This document shows, in pieces, positions 10,323 to 20,543 of a stretch of DNA of 64,000 bases. The notes under the pieces are model-generated. The model was not told where the DNA came from and searched no databases. It saw only the letters and a list, made by a program, of their open reading frames with translations. The DNA is from Bradyrhizobium icense (GTDB lineage Bacteria > Pseudomonadota > Alphaproteobacteria > Rhizobiales > Xanthobacteraceae), in contig NZ_CP016428.1 of the NCBI RefSeq assembly GCF_001693385.1, positions 4,030,001 to 4,094,000 of the forward strand, written 5' to 3'. Position numbers and translations under genes: made by a program. Positions within the stretch are counted from its first letter, which is position 1. Each line of letters begins with the position of its first letter.

Positions 10323-11747
10323 TCAGGTGGCCGCCTGATCGCCCAAACGGGCCAGGCATTCTTCCCGTCCGAGCACTGCCAAAACGTCGAAAATGCCCGG
10401 CGAAGTCGTGCGTCCGGTCAGCGCTACCCGGAGCGGCTGGGCCACCGCGCCGAGCTTGAGGTTGTTTTGCTCTGCGAAATTCCGCATGGCGGATTCGGTG
10501 GTCTCGGCGCGCCAGTCGGTGACGGCTTCCAGCGCGGTTCGAAGCTGGCCAATCAGCGCCCGGGTATCCGGCGTCAGCAGAGCTGAGGCCTTCGGCTCGA
10601 TCTGGAGCGGCCGGTCGGCAAAGATGAAGTCGGCGCCCGAGATCAACTCGATCAGGGTCTTGGCGCGCTCTTTCAGGCTCGGCATCGCCCGCAGCAATTG
10701 TGCGCGGGTGGTGTCGTTGAGTTTCGCTTTCAGCTCGGCGCCACCGGGGACGTAATCCAGCACGCTCTCGAACTGGGCCACCAGCGCGCCGTCTTCGGCG
10801 TGGCGGATGTAATGCCCGTTGAGGTTTTCCAGCTTGGCGAAATCGAAGCGTGCAGCAGACCGCCCGATCGCGGGGAGGTCGAACGCGTCGATCATTTCCT
10901 GCGTCGAGAAGATTTCCTGATCGCCATGGCTCCAGCCGAGCCGGACCAGGTAATTGCGCAGCGCCGCCGGCAGATATCCCATGGCACGGTAGGCATCGAC
11001 GCCGAGCGCGCCATGGCGTTTTGAAAGCTTCGAGCCGTCGGGGCCATGGATCAGCGGGATGTGGGACATGTTCGGGATGTCCCATCCGAGTGCATCATAG
11101 ATCTGCTTCTGGCGCGCGGCGTTGATCAGATGGTCGTCGCCGCGGATGACATGGGTCACGCCCATGTCGTGGTCGTCGACCACGACAGCCAGCATGTAGG
11201 TCGGGTTGCCGTCGCCACGCAGCAGCACGAGGTCGTCGAGGTTCTCGTTCTGCCAGACCACGCGGCCCTGCACTTGGTCCTCGATCACGGTCTCGCCGGT
11301 CTGCGGGGCCTTAAGACGAATGGTCGGCTTCATCCCGCCCGGCGCTTCTCCCGGATCGCGGTCCCGCCACATCCCGTCATAGAGGCGGGTGCGGCCTTCG
11401 GCGCGTGCTTTCTCGCGCATCGCAGCCAGTTCCTCCGCGGTGGCGTAGCAGCGGTACGCCTTGCCGCAGGCGAGCAACTGCTCGGCGACCTCGCGGTGGC
11501 GGGCGGCGCGGCTGAACTGGTAAATGACGTCGTCGTCCCAATCGAGCTCGAGCCACTTCAGGCCATCCAGGATCGCTGCGATGGCAGGCTCGGTCGAACG
11601 CTCGCGGTCGGTGTCTTCGATCCGCAGCAGCATCTTGCCGCCGCGCTTCTTGGCGTAGAGCCAGTTGAACAGCGCGGTGCGGGCGCCCCCGATGTGGAGG
11701 AAGCCGGTGGGCGAGGGGGCGAAGCGTGTGACGACGGAATCAGTCAT
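10323..11747 (-). CDS. gltX: Glutamyl-tRNA synthetase
   Basis: This class I aminoacyl-tRNA synthetase charges tRNA-Glu. The 474-residue product has the HIGH signature as HIGGART, the KMSKS equivalent as KLSKRHG, and an all-helical anticodon-binding C-terminus. ATG 11747 ([15 protein letters not shown]) is preferred over the ATG four codons upstream because it matches the usual family start. It is divergent from glnS, with 139 bases between the starts. Confidence 0.96.
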   Translation of the reverse strand: MTDSVVTRFAPSPTGFLHIGGARTALFNWLYAKKRGGKMLLRIEDTDRERSTEPAIAAILDGLKWLELDWDDDVIYQFSRAARHREVAEQLLACGKAYRCYATAEELAAMREKARAEGRTRLYDGMWRDRDPGEAPGGMKPTIRLKAPQTGETVIEDQVQGRVVWQNENLDDLVLLRGDGNPTYMLAVVVDDHDMGVTHVIRGDDHLINAARQKQIYDALGWDIPNMSHIPLIHGPDGSKLSKRHGALGVDAYRAMGYLPAALRNYLVRLGWSHGDQEIFSTQEMIDAFDLPAIGRSAARFDFAKLENLNGHYIRHAEDGALVAQFESVLDYVPGGAELKAKLNDTTRAQLLRAMPSLKERAKTLIELISGADFIFADRPLQIEPKASALLTPDTRALIGQLRTALEAVTDWRAETTESAMRNFAEQNNLKLGAVAQPLRVALTGRTTSPGIFDVLAVLGREECLARLGDQAAT

Positions 11748-11886
11748 TACCAGGCGCATGAGGGGTGAACGGCGGTGGTGTATAGCAGGAACGGTGCATA
11801 ACTAAAGCCTTGGCGAACAGCAAAGTGGCTTGGCTCACAAGGGCGAATTTGGCAGAAGGTTCGCCAATCCCTAACAGGAACTCAGG

Positions 11887-13569
11887 ATGACCACAGAACC
11901 GGTAGCGGCAGAGGCGGGGCGCGATTTCATCCGCGATATCGTCCAGGCCGATCTCTCTTCCAAGACGCACAGCCGGATTGTGACCCGATTTCCGCCGGAG
12001 CCGAACGGCTACCTGCATATCGGCCATGCCAAGTCGATTGCCCTCAATTTCGGCATCGCGCAGGAGTTCGGCGGCAAGTGCCATCTGCGCTTCGACGATA
12101 CCAATCCGACCAAGGAAGAGCAGGAATATATCGATTCCATCCAGGCCGACGTGCACTGGCTCGGCTATGACTGGGGAACCGATCTCTATTACGCCTCCGA
12201 TTATTTCGAACGCCTGTATGAATGGGCTGAGGGCCTGATCAGGGCGGGCGATGCCTATGTCGACGACCAGTCGCAGGAGGAAATCCGCATCAACCGCGGC
12301 ACGCTGACGGAACCCGGCAAGAACTCGCCGTTCCGCGACCGCACGGTGGAGGAAAACCTCGACCTCTTCAGACGCATGAAGGCCGGCGAGTATCCGAACG
12401 GCAGCCGCGTGCTGCGCGCCAAGATCGACATGGCCGCCGGCAACATCAACCTGCGTGACCCCGTGCTCTACCGCATCCTGCATGCCGAGCATCCGCGCAC
12501 CGGCACCAAATGGTCGATCTATCCGAGCTACGACTACGCCCATGGCCAGTCGGACGCGATCGAAGGCATCACGCATTCGATCTGTACGCTGGAATTCGAG
12601 GACCATCGGCCGCTCTATGATTGGCTGCTGGAAAAACTGCCGGTGCCGTCAAAGCCGCGGCAGTACGAATTCGCCCGCCTCAACCTGACCTACACGCTTT
12701 TGTCGAAGCGCGTGCTGACGCAACTCGTCCGCGATGGTCATGTGTCGGGCTGGGACGATCCTCGGATGCCGACGATCGCCGGGTTGAAGCGCCGCGGCGT
12801 TCCGCCGGCCGCCGTGCGCGAATTCGTCAAGCGCATCGGCGTAGCGAAGGCCAACAGCGTGGTCGATGTCGGCATGCTGGAATTCTGCATTCGCGAGTAC
12901 CTCAACAAGACGGCGGAGCGGCGGATGGCGGTGCTGCGCCCCCTAAAGGCCGTGATCGAGAATTATCCGGAAGGCCAGGTCGAGGAGCTCGAGGCCGTCA
13001 ACCACCCCGACGATCCGGCCGCGGGCACGCGAAAAATTTCGTTCGGCCGCGAGCTCTATATCGAGCGCGACGATTTCATGGAGAACCCGCCGAAAAAGTT
13101 CTTCCGCCTGTCGCCGGGCAATGAGGTGCGGCTGCGCTACGCCTATTTCGTAAAATGCACCGGCGTGATCAAGAATGACGCGGGCGAAGTGGTCGAGCTC
13201 CGCTGCACCTACGATCCCGCGACCAAGGGCGGCAATGCGCCTGATGGCCGCAAGGTCAAGGCCACGATGCACTGGCTGTCGGCCAAGGATTCGGTGCCGG
13301 CGGAAATCCGCGTCTACAATCAGCTCTTCTCGAACCCGAGCCCGAGTGCCGCGAATTTCGCCGCCGACCTCAATCCGGAATCGCTGGAGGTGCTGCCCGA
13401 TGCGCGGATCGAGCCGTCGGTCGCATCAGACAATTCGGGCGAGGTGATGCAGTTCGAGCGGCAGGGCTATTTCGTGCGCGACAAGGATTCCGCGCCCGGC
13501 AAGCCGGTGTTCAACCGCACCATCGGCCTGCGCGACACCTTTGCCAAGGAAGTCGGCGGGAAGGGGTAG
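11887..13569 (+). CDS. glnS: Glutaminyl-tRNA synthetase
   Basis: GlnRS charges tRNA-Gln directly. The 560-residue protein has the HIGHAKS signature, the DDTNP segment typical of GlnRS, the KMSKS equivalent LLSKRVL, and the two-barrel C-terminal anticodon-binding domain (residues about 345-555). GlnRS derives from the GluRS family, and many alphaproteobacteria instead use the GatCAB amidation route. Here the two synthetase genes stand head to head. The start is ATG 11887 with AGGAA upstream. Confidence 0.96.
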   Translation: MTTEPVAAEAGRDFIRDIVQADLSSKTHSRIVTRFPPEPNGYLHIGHAKSIALNFGIAQEFGGKCHLRFDDTNPTKEEQEYIDSIQADVHWLGYDWGTDLYYASDYFERLYEWAEGLIRAGDAYVDDQSQEEIRINRGTLTEPGKNSPFRDRTVEENLDLFRRMKAGEYPNGSRVLRAKIDMAAGNINLRDPVLYRILHAEHPRTGTKWSIYPSYDYAHGQSDAIEGITHSICTLEFEDHRPLYDWLLEKLPVPSKPRQYEFARLNLTYTLLSKRVLTQLVRDGHVSGWDDPRMPTIAGLKRRGVPPAAVREFVKRIGVAKANSVVDVGMLEFCIREYLNKTAERRMAVLRPLKAVIENYPEGQVEELEAVNHPDDPAAGTRKISFGRELYIERDDFMENPPKKFFRLSPGNEVRLRYAYFVKCTGVIKNDAGEVVELRCTYDPATKGGNAPDGRKVKATMHWLSAKDSVPAEIRVYNQLFSNPSPSAANFAADLNPESLEVLPDARIEPSVASDNSGEVMQFERQGYFVRDKDSAPGKPVFNRTIGLRDTFAKEVGGKG

Positions 13570-13576
13570 GGCGACG

Positions 13577-13969
13577 GTGCAAAGCGCGGCCGACGACGCG
13601 GTATCCACCATCATCGAGAAATGGTCGGCGGCGTTCCGCAAGCTCGACGCAGACGCGCTTGCTGCGCTTTACTCGCGACACGCGCTCTTTTACGGATCGA
13701 ACCCCACGCTCTACCGCGGCAATGAAGGCGTTGCAGCCTATTTCAATGCGCTTCCACGCTGGCGTGCGCCAACGGTGCAGTTCACGGATGTGACGATCGC
13801 GCAGGTCAGCCCCGATCTGATCAATTTCGCCGGAATCGCGAATTTCGATCTCGGCGAAGAGGCCTCGCCGCTGTCGGTCAAAATCACCTGGGTGATCCTT
13901 CGCGAAGACGGCGACTGGAAAATCGTCAGCCATCATGTCTCGTCCAAGACCCCGCTGATCGAGCCGTAG
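13577..13969 (+). CDS. NTF2-like (SnoaL/DUF4440-type) small protein
   Basis: A 130-residue protein with the cone-shaped NTF2-like fold pattern: an N-terminal helix (IIEKWSAAFRKLDADALAALYS) followed by HALFYGSNP, YRGNEGVAAYF and a C-terminal WKIVSHHVS strand. These are hallmarks of the SgcJ/ketosteroid-isomerase-like family. The substrate is unknown. I place the start at GTG 13577, just after the glnS stop; an ATG at 13541 inside glnS is in frame but would add low-complexity sequence. It is probably cotranscribed with glnS. Confidence 0.72.
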   Translation: MQSAADDAVSTIIEKWSAAFRKLDADALAALYSRHALFYGSNPTLYRGNEGVAAYFNALPRWRAPTVQFTDVTIAQVSPDLINFAGIANFDLGEEASPLSVKITWVILREDGDWKIVSHHVSSKTPLIEP

Positions 13970-14061
13970 GCCCGCCACCTGTTGCGCGGCACAAGTCCGT
14001 TTTGGCGGTTTTCCAGACCCACTGAAGCCGAAATCCGCGCATGCCTGCGGATGAGTTCACC

Positions 14062-15492
14062 CTAGATGTCGTAATACAAATGGAACTCATATGGATGAGG
14101 GCGCAGCCGGATTGGATCGACCTCTTTCTTCCGCTTGTAGTCGAGCCAGGTCTCGATCACGTCGCCGGTGAATACATCGTCACGGAGCAGGAAGGCGTGA
14201 TCGCGCTCGAGCGCGTCAAGCGCCTGATCCAGCGACCCTGGTGTCGACCTCACGTTCTTCGCCTCAGCGGGGGGCAGGTCATAAAGGTTCTTGTCGATCG
14301 GGCTGCCCGGATCGATCCGGCTGGTGATGCCGTCGAGACCGGCCATCAGCATCGCGGCAAAGGCCAGATAGGGATTGCAGGAGGGATCCGGCGAGCGAAA
14401 TTCAACCCGCTTTGCCCGCGGGTTTGGCGAATACATCGGAATCCGGCAGCAGGCTGAGCGGTTACGCTGGGAATAGACCAGATTGATCGGAGCCTCGTAG
14501 CCGGGCACCAGACGCCGATAGGAGTTCGTGGTGGGGGCGCAAAGCGCGCACAACGCCCAGGCGTGGGTCAACAGGCCGCCGATGTAGTAGCGGCCGAGCT
14601 GGCTCAACTCGGCATAGTCGCCCTTGTCGTAGAACAAATTGGTCTCGCCCTTCCACAGGGACTGGTGAACGTGCATTCCCGAGGCGTTGTCCTCGAACAG
14701 CGGCTTCGGCATGAACGTCGCGGTCTTGCCGTGCTCGCGGGCGGTGTTCTTCACCACGTATTTGTAGATCATCAGATTGTCCGCCATGCGGGTGAGCGTG
14801 GTGAAGCGCATGTCGATCTCGTTCTGGCCGCCGGTCGCGACTTCATGGTGATGGGCCTCGATCTGGATGCCCAGCTCTTCCATCGTCAGCACCATTTCGG
14901 TGCGGAGAGCCTGCATGCTATCGGTCGGGGGAACGGGAAAATATCCTTCCTTGGGGCGCGGCTTGTGGCCCAGATTCGGCTCTTCCTCCGCGCCGGTATT
15001 CCAACTGCCTTCACTGGAATCGATTTCGTGGAAGGCATGATTGATGCCCTGTCCGTAGCGCACCTCGTCGAAAACAAAGAACTCCGCCTCCGGGCCGAAG
15101 TAACTCGTATCGGCGAGGCCGGTGCCCTTCAGGTTGGTTTCGGCCTTCTGGGCGATGTAACGGGCGTCACGGCTATAGGGCTGACCGGTCACGGGGTCCC
15201 TGATGTTGCAGATCAGGACCAGGGTCGACGCAGGGGAGTACGGGTCGAGAAAGGCCGTGGCCGGATCAGGCACGACCAGCATGTCGCTTTCCTGAATTTC
15301 CTGAAATCCGCGGATCGATGAGCCGTCGAATCCAATGCCTTCGCTGAGAGTATCGATACTCGCTGCACCCGGCGGGACGGAAAAATGCTGCCACACCCCG
15401 GGCAAGTCGGTAAAGCGCAGATCGATCATCTGCACCTTCTCGTCTTTGATCGCCTTCACGAGATCTTCGGCTGTCGCACACTTCGGGAACAT
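14062..15492 (-). CDS. glnA: Glutamine synthetase type I
   Basis: Makes glutamine from glutamate, ammonia and ATP. The 476-residue protein has the N-terminal beta-grasp domain ([10 protein letters not shown]), metal-binding [22 protein letters not shown], the ATP/glutamate site NRSACCRIP, and the adenylylation motif NLYDLPP, which marks the GSI-beta class regulated by GlnE. The sequence resembles my memory of cyanobacterial-type GSI more than the usual rhizobial GlnA. No glnB precedes it, so it may be a second paralogue. ATG 15492 with AGGAG eight bases upstream is preferred over an open-frame start 30 codons earlier. Confidence 0.92.
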   Translation of the reverse strand: MFPKCATAEDLVKAIKDEKVQMIDLRFTDLPGVWQHFSVPPGAASIDTLSEGIGFDGSSIRGFQEIQESDMLVVPDPATAFLDPYSPASTLVLICNIRDPVTGQPYSRDARYIAQKAETNLKGTGLADTSYFGPEAEFFVFDEVRYGQGINHAFHEIDSSEGSWNTGAEEEPNLGHKPRPKEGYFPVPPTDSMQALRTEMVLTMEELGIQIEAHHHEVATGGQNEIDMRFTTLTRMADNLMIYKYVVKNTAREHGKTATFMPKPLFEDNASGMHVHQSLWKGETNLFYDKGDYAELSQLGRYYIGGLLTHAWALCALCAPTTNSYRRLVPGYEAPINLVYSQRNRSACCRIPMYSPNPRAKRVEFRSPDPSCNPYLAFAAMLMAGLDGITSRIDPGSPIDKNLYDLPPAEAKNVRSTPGSLDQALDALERDHAFLLRDDVFTGDVIETWLDYKRKKEVDPIRLRPHPYEFHLYYDI

Positions 15493-15607
15493 GGCTTCAA
15501 CTCCTGTAATGGAGAGCCGCATCTTGGACGTTGCGATGCCGTTCAGCCGTGGCGAAGCGACTAGCGGCGGCTCCTGGCCCACGTTCTGCGTTGCCGCGCC
15601 GGCAGCC

Positions 15608-15790
15608 TCAGCTTTGGTGGGGACCGCGCATCATCTTCATCGCGTCTTCGATATGCCGCCAGGTTCTGGCCAGTTCGACCTCGCCTTTTGCCTCGAGTTC
15701 GATGGCATTCTGGGCAGCTTCCGCAATGGCCTTGGCGCCATGTGCTTCCAGTAACTGCCGCGCATAGTCGTGGATTTCGGTTTCTCGCAT
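15608..15790 (-). CDS. Small protein of unknown function
   Basis: A 60-residue, mostly helical, charged protein ([20 protein letters not shown]...), ATG 15790, with GAGGAG nine bases upstream. It lies 115 bases before glnA on the same strand and may share its transcript. No signal peptide or membrane segment is visible. I do not recognise a family with a known role; the coding call rests on the ribosome binding site, length and amphipathic helix pattern. Confidence 0.55.
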   Translation of the reverse strand: MRETEIHDYARQLLEAHGAKAIAEAAQNAIELEAKGEVELARTWRHIEDAMKMMRGPHQS

Positions 15791-15953
15791 GGCGTCATGC
15801 TCCTCTCCTTCTGAGCGCGACCGTGAATTCCAGTCGAGCTGAGAACCGTAGACGTTGACACCTGATCCCGCGCGCACAGTGTGCATCCTGCTGCGGCGCA
15901 CTTGCAAGAGCGCTTTCCGGGCGACGGGCTGCCAGGATGGACGACGGCTCTGC

Positions 15954-16211
15954 CTAGCAGCCCCGGCAAATGCTCCGCAGCGATTTGGCGAGCTGGGCAT
16001 CTTCCGGCGCTATCGGCTCATAGGGCTTTTGCTGCACGGCCTGTTTGGCCTCTTCGGCCTTTTGCCGGGCGGCGCGCGCAACCTCCTGGCGCTGATAGCA
16101 CGCCTCGCGCTCAGGCCTCGCCTCGATGAAGCGGCATTGTTCGACGGCTGTCGCGGCGGAAACCGATGCGGTCATCGCCAAGGCAAATGAAAGGCAGGCC
16201 GCAAGCTTCAT
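15954..16211 (-). CDS. Small exported protein of unknown function
   Basis: An 85-residue protein with a signal peptide (MKLAACLSFALAMTASVSA, cleavage near ATA). A Cys-containing segment (EQCRFIEARPEREACYQRQE), an Ala/Lys/Glu helix and a C-terminal SICRGC follow. The four Cys suggest disulfides in the periplasm. It is divergent from comEC. No known function. Confidence 0.7.
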   Translation of the reverse strand: MKLAACLSFALAMTASVSAATAVEQCRFIEARPEREACYQRQEVARAARQKAEEAKQAVQQKPYEPIAPEDAQLAKSLRSICRGC

Positions 16212-16367
16212 GTCGTGTATCTCTCGCCTTGGTTCGCTCGATGTGCCAGGAAACTGTACCCTTGGCTGCGGTGCATTTCTTCAGGTTTCTGCATCCGTTC
16301 CGCTAGCGGTCACGATACACCGTCCGGTAGTCTTGCGGCTTCCATAAGATCGCAAGGTGTAGGCTCA

Positions 16368-18662
16368 GTGGCGGAGCAGGGCGACACGTCGGGCCGAAAA
16401 CGGGGCTATGCGGGCACCTGGCCGCCGCGCGCTGCGGCGCCGATCGGCGGCCTTGCACCCTCGCGTCCGGCGTTCTGGCCGCCGCTGATCGAAACCCTGC
16501 GCATATGGGCGCGCGCGGAAGCTGGCGCCGGCCGCTTGCTGCCATGGGTGCCGGTGGCGTTCGGCACCGGCATTGCATTTTACTTCGCTGCCGATCATGA
16601 GCCGGTGTTGTCGGTGGCTGCCACTGTGGCGATCACGCTCGCGGCAATCGCCGTGCTGTTGCGGCGACAGAAATTCTTTCCAGTGGCCGTCATGATCGCA
16701 GCCGTCGCCGCGGGCTTTGCGGTCGCGACGTGGAAGACCGCGCGAATTGCGCATGGCGTGCTGGCGCGGCCGATGTTTTCGGTGTCGCTGACCGGCTTTG
16801 TCGAGACGCGTGACATTCGCGAGCGCACCGACCGTTTCGTCCTTCGTGTCGTCACCATGGAAAGCGCGCGCGGAACGACGAAGCTGGAGCGCGTACGGCT
16901 CTCGGTGAAGAAGGGCACGGCGCCTGCGGTCGGCAGCTTCGTCGAGCTGAAGGCACGGCTGTTGCCGCCGCTGGGGCCGGTGCGGCCGGGCAGTTACGAT
17001 TTCAGCCGCGACATGTTTTTCGCCGGCATCGGCGCCTCCGGCTTTGTCATGGGCGCGGTCAAGACCGCCGAGCCGCCGGAAGGCGGCGGGCTCCGGCTGC
17101 GCTATTCGGCCGTGATGCAGGGCCTGCGCGATACGATCGACGCGCGGATCAGGACCACGCTGGAGGGCGACAAGCGCGCGATTGCGACCGCGCTGTTGAC
17201 CGGGCGGCGCGATGCGATCTCGCCGCCGGTGAACGACGCGATGTTCATCTCCGGCCTCGGCCATGTGCTGTCGATCTCGGGCTACCACATGGCCGTTGTC
17301 GCCGGCGTCGTGTTCTTTGCGGTACGGGCAATATTGGCGCTGTTTCCCGTGCTCACGGTCGGCCAGCCCATCAAGAAATGGTCGGCGGCGGCGGCGCTCG
17401 TCGCCGCCGCGTTCTATCTGTTGCTGTCGGGCGCCGAGGTCGCGACGCAAAGATCGTTCTTCATGACGGCCGTGGTGCTGATCGCGGTCATGGTCGACCG
17501 ACGCGCGATTACGTTTCGCACGCTCGCCGTCGCCGCCCTGATCGTGCTGACGGTCGCGCCGGAAGCGCTGGTGCATCCGAGCTTTCAGATGTCGTTTGCC
17601 GCCACGCTGGGGCTCGTTGCGCTGGTGCAGATCGGCATGCCGCGCCTGTTTGCGACTGCAGATCACACCCCAACCGCGCGCGTGGCGTTGTGGGGCGGCC
17701 GCGAAGTCACCATGCTGCTGCTGGCCTCGCTGGTGGCGGGGCTCGCGACCACGCCTTACGCGGCCTTTCACTTTCACCGGGTCACCCCTTACGGCGTGCT
17801 GGCCAATCTCGCGGCCATGCCGGTCGTTTCCGCGCTGGTGATGCCGGCGGGTTTGCTTGGCCTCGTTGCCATGCCGTTCGGCTTCGATCGCCTGTTCTGG
17901 GCGATCATGGGCGTCGGCATCGACTGGATGATCGCTGTCACGCAATGGGTCGCGGCGTTGCCCGGCGCGGTCGGCCGGGTGCCGGCCTTCGGCATCGGTC
18001 CGCTGATTGCGGCGAGCCTTGGCATCATCCTGCTCGGCCTGCTGCGGACGCCGCTGCGCTGGTCGGGAGCGGCGCTGGTACTATCGGCGGCGCTGTGGGC
18101 GGCGAGGGCGCCGCAGCCGGATATTCTGATTTCCGCCGACGGGCGCCATGTCGGGGTGCGCGGCCAGGATGGCCGGCTGCACCTGATGCACGCAGCCAAG
18201 GGGTCTCGGGACGTCTTCCTTCTGAAGGAGTGGCTGGCGGCGGATGCGGACGCGCGGACGGCGGCCGATGCCTCGCTCACATCGGGCGTCTCATGCGACG
18301 ATCATGGCTGCGTGGTGCGATCCGCTGGCGGCAGCCTGATCGCGCAGGCGTTCAGGCCCGAAGCGTTTTCGGACGATTGCGAGCGCGCGGCGCTGATCGT
18401 GACGCTGCGGCAGGCACCCGCGGCCTGCGGCGCGTCCGTCATCGATGCTGAACGGCTGCGGCGGCAGGGAGCATTGGCGTTGCGGCGGAATGCTGAGGGA
18501 TTTGCGGTCGAGGCAGTCAAGCCGAAGGGAATCGACCGCCCGTGGTCGCCGGCCATAGCCGACGAGAGCGAGGCCGACGCCACCGTTCTTGCGCCGCGCG
18601 TCGTGCCACCGCGCAGCGTCGATGCCACGCCGGCCGAGGCAGACCTGCAGGCGGAGGAGTAG
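16368..18662 (+). CDS. comEC: ComEC/Rec2-family competence protein
   Basis: ComEC is the inner-membrane channel for single-stranded DNA uptake. The 764-residue product has an N-terminal membrane pair with DUF4131, then the Competence domain with the signature FISGLGHVLSISGYHMAVV and several membrane helices to about residue 600. The C-terminal soluble part lacks the metallo-beta-lactamase motif HxHxDH, as I recall for many alphaproteobacterial ComEC proteins. The start is uncertain: I chose GTG 16368; the frame stays open to ATG 16215. It is divergent from lexA/moeA across two small genes. Confidence 0.88.
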   Translation: MAEQGDTSGRKRGYAGTWPPRAAAPIGGLAPSRPAFWPPLIETLRIWARAEAGAGRLLPWVPVAFGTGIAFYFAADHEPVLSVAATVAITLAAIAVLLRRQKFFPVAVMIAAVAAGFAVATWKTARIAHGVLARPMFSVSLTGFVETRDIRERTDRFVLRVVTMESARGTTKLERVRLSVKKGTAPAVGSFVELKARLLPPLGPVRPGSYDFSRDMFFAGIGASGFVMGAVKTAEPPEGGGLRLRYSAVMQGLRDTIDARIRTTLEGDKRAIATALLTGRRDAISPPVNDAMFISGLGHVLSISGYHMAVVAGVVFFAVRAILALFPVLTVGQPIKKWSAAAALVAAAFYLLLSGAEVATQRSFFMTAVVLIAVMVDRRAITFRTLAVAALIVLTVAPEALVHPSFQMSFAATLGLVALVQIGMPRLFATADHTPTARVALWGGREVTMLLLASLVAGLATTPYAAFHFHRVTPYGVLANLAAMPVVSALVMPAGLLGLVAMPFGFDRLFWAIMGVGIDWMIAVTQWVAALPGAVGRVPAFGIGPLIAASLGIILLGLLRTPLRWSGAALVLSAALWAARAPQPDILISADGRHVGVRGQDGRLHLMHAAKGSRDVFLLKEWLAADADARTAADASLTSGVSCDDHGCVVRSAGGSLIAQAFRPEAFSDDCERAALIVTLRQAPAACGASVIDAERLRRQGALALRRNAEGFAVEAVKPKGIDRPWSPAIADESEADATVLAPRVVPPRSVDATPAEADLQAEE

Positions 18663-18669
18663 ACGGGCG

Positions 18670-18897
18670 TCAGTGCTCGTCGACCGTGGGTTTGGCCGGA
18701 ATTTCAAACGCACCGAGGTGGAATTCCTCGGGCGCGTCGGGGGCCGACGGCAGGTTGACCAGCGTGAACGACGCCTCGGGGAATTGCTGCCAGATTGCGA
18801 GATCTTCGGCCGTGATGGTGAGCCACCCGTACCTGAACATGTACCGTCCGGGCTCGGTGACGCGTCCGGCTCGTTGCCATGTAACCTTGTTGACCAC
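18670..18897 (-). CDS. Small conserved protein of unknown function
   Basis: A 75-residue protein rich in aromatic residues (TWQRAGRVTEPGRYMFRYGWLTITAED...), ending IPAKPTVDEH. The start is GTG 18897 with GAGGGGG seven bases upstream; longer in-frame starts lack this signal. No export signal. It reads convergently with comEC and in the same direction as the unknown gene upstream. I do not recognise the family, though similar short proteins with an AEDLAIWQQFP-like core occur in Bradyrhizobium as I recall. Confidence 0.6.
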   Translation of the reverse strand: MVNKVTWQRAGRVTEPGRYMFRYGWLTITAEDLAIWQQFPEASFTLVNLPSAPDAPEEFHLGAFEIPAKPTVDEH

Positions 18898-18984
18898 CGA
18901 TTGCCCCCTCGGTGCCGAGTTTCTCGAAAATGTACCACCATGATCCGCCGGCCTGGACCGGCGGATCATATGCTTGGCGTTTAT

Positions 18985-19407
18985 CTATCCAGTCACGATC
19001 GATTCGACCGGAGGCGCTTCCGTCACCTTCGGTGCACGCTCGCCACCGGTCTGGACCACCGGCAATTGCAGCACGGTCGCGCGCTGGCCTTCGCAAAGCT
19101 GCGTCACCAGTACATGGCTTCCGTCGGGAAATTCGATCGCGTCATGATGACGGTCGGATACTTCGGGTTCGATCTGATTGAACTTGCCGACCCGCCAGTC
19201 GGTGGTTCGCGTCCAGATCCAGCGGTTGTCGTATCTGACGTCCTCTGCGAACGCCAGTTCGGTGCCGGGAAGCATGCAGACCGCCACCGCGGGCTCGCGC
19301 TCCGACGCAAAGCCGCGGGTAGATGTACCGCGGAACGTCGTGGTGATCAGCGTCTCGCCGACCTGGGCAGGCCGTGTTGCCACGGCGTGCAGGCTATAGT
19401 CACACAT
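18985..19407 (-). CDS. Conserved protein of unknown function
   Basis: A 140-residue protein starting MCDYSLHAVATRPAQVGE at ATG 19407. It is soluble and has no signal peptide. Composition and the start MCDYSLH look like a family found repeatedly in Bradyrhizobium genomes, to my memory without function. The middle contains Trp-rich FAEDVRYDNRWIWTRTTDWRVGKFNQ. It lies upstream of the 75-residue gene and may be cotranscribed with it. Confidence 0.7.
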   Translation of the reverse strand: MCDYSLHAVATRPAQVGETLITTTFRGTSTRGFASEREPAVAVCMLPGTELAFAEDVRYDNRWIWTRTTDWRVGKFNQIEPEVSDRHHDAIEFPDGSHVLVTQLCEGQRATVLQLPVVQTGGERAPKVTEAPPVESIVTG

Positions 19408-19575
19408 CGGATGGCTCCCTCGTTTGAGATAGCTGACCCGTGTCTAGAAGGAGGCACAGGCCTCTATCAGAGTGGACATGGCGCAGAGCCTTTTCTTCTT
19501 TCTGGGCAATTCTGCGACTGGCGCACTGCGCCACATTCACAAACGCGCTAACGTGCCTTAGTTCCATACACGCAA

Positions 19576-19601
19576 CAAAAAACCCCGGCCGCGGGCCGGG
19601 G
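19576..19601 (-). terminator. Rho-independent terminator of lexA
   Basis: On the minus strand CCCCGGCC and GGCCGGGG (8-base perfect stem, 3-base loop) are followed by TTTTTT, 35 bases past the lexA stop. It is the cleanest terminator in the window. Confidence 0.88.
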
Positions 19602-19636
19602 CTGCTTTTGGTCATGGGCCGGGAGGGCATAACCGG

Positions 19637-20338
19637 TCAGTATTTGCGGTACAGTCCGATCAGTTTGCCCTGAATCCGGACGCGGTTCGGCGGCAGGATG
19701 CGGACTTCATAGGCCGCGTTGGCGGGCTCGAGCGCAATCGAGGCGCCTCGGCGGCGGAAGCGTTTCAGCGTCGCTTCCTCCTCGTCGATCAGCGCCACGA
19801 CGATATCGCCGGTGTCGGCGGTCTCGTTGCGCTGGATCAGCGCCATGTCGCCGTCGAGAATGCCGGCGTCCACCATGGAATCGCCACGCACTTCGAGCGC
19901 GTAATGCTCGCCGGAGCCGAGCATATCCGGCGGCACGCTGATGGTGTGGCTGCGGGTCTGCAGCGCCTCGATCGGCGTACCGGCGGCGATCCGGCCCATC
20001 ACGGGGACGGCGACCGGCCGGTTGTTGTCGTCCTCGGCGGCCGGTGCGCCGACCTGGCGCTTGCCAAGCGTACCCTCGATGACGCTCGGCGTGAAGCCGC
20101 GGCGGCCATTGGCGGCGGCGGCGAGCTCGGGCAGCTTGATGACTTCGATGGCGCGGGCGCGGTTGGGCAGGCGGCGGATGAAGCCGCGCTCCTCCAGGGC
20201 CGTAATGAGGCGGTGGATTCCGGATTTCGAGCGCAGGTCGAGCGCGTCCTTCATCTCGTCGAAGGAGGGCGGCACACCGGCCTCTTTCAGCCGTTCATTG
20301 ATGAAACGCAGAAGTTCGTACTGTTTGCGCGTAAGCAT
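19637..20338 (-). CDS. lexA: LexA repressor
   Basis: LexA represses the SOS regulon and self-cleaves when RecA is activated. The 233-residue protein has an N-terminal winged helix ([19 protein letters not shown]...), the Ala-Gly cleavage site in [11 protein letters not shown], the catalytic Ser in [13 protein letters not shown] and the Lys of EATLKRF. ATG 20338 (MLTRKQ) is preferred over a TTG three codons upstream. It has its own promoter region with an SOS box, so it is autoregulated; a strong terminator follows. The neighbour moeA is on the same strand. Confidence 0.97.
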   Translation of the reverse strand: MLTRKQYELLRFINERLKEAGVPPSFDEMKDALDLRSKSGIHRLITALEERGFIRRLPNRARAIEVIKLPELAAAANGRRGFTPSVIEGTLGKRQVGAPAAEDDNNRPVAVPVMGRIAAGTPIEALQTRSHTISVPPDMLGSGEHYALEVRGDSMVDAGILDGDMALIQRNETADTGDIVVALIDEEEATLKRFRRRGASIALEPANAAYEVRILPPNRVRIQGKLIGLYRKY

Positions 20339-20431
20339 CGCGAGCAATCCCCCGGTTTGGCGTCGTTGTTTCGATCTTCAGGGCCCAGATCGCGGAAGTC
20401 CCCAAACTCCCGACATAGACACTAGCAGTCG

Positions 20432-20472
20432 AAACAAATCATGAACGGACACTATATGTTCGATATGTGTTC
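20432..20472 (-). promoter_or_regulatory. LexA operator (SOS box) upstream of lexA
   Basis: GTTC (20458-20461), seven bases, GTTC (20469-20472) is a perfect match to the alphaproteobacterial SOS box. A second imperfect copy, AAAC-N7-GAAC, lies at 20432-20446. Both fall within the 205 bases between moeA and lexA and so can control lexA itself. Confidence 0.85.
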
Positions 20473-20543
20473 CGCAACCACTTAATTTCAAGTGAACGCA
20501 TTGCGGTTTCGGCCCCAGGTGCCGTTGGGACGCCGTTCAGGCG

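Noticed and set aside
16232..16246. GTTC-N7-GTGC near comEC as a possible SOS box
   Set aside because: One mismatch in the defining half-site and common by chance in GC-rich DNA; comEC is not a usual LexA target.
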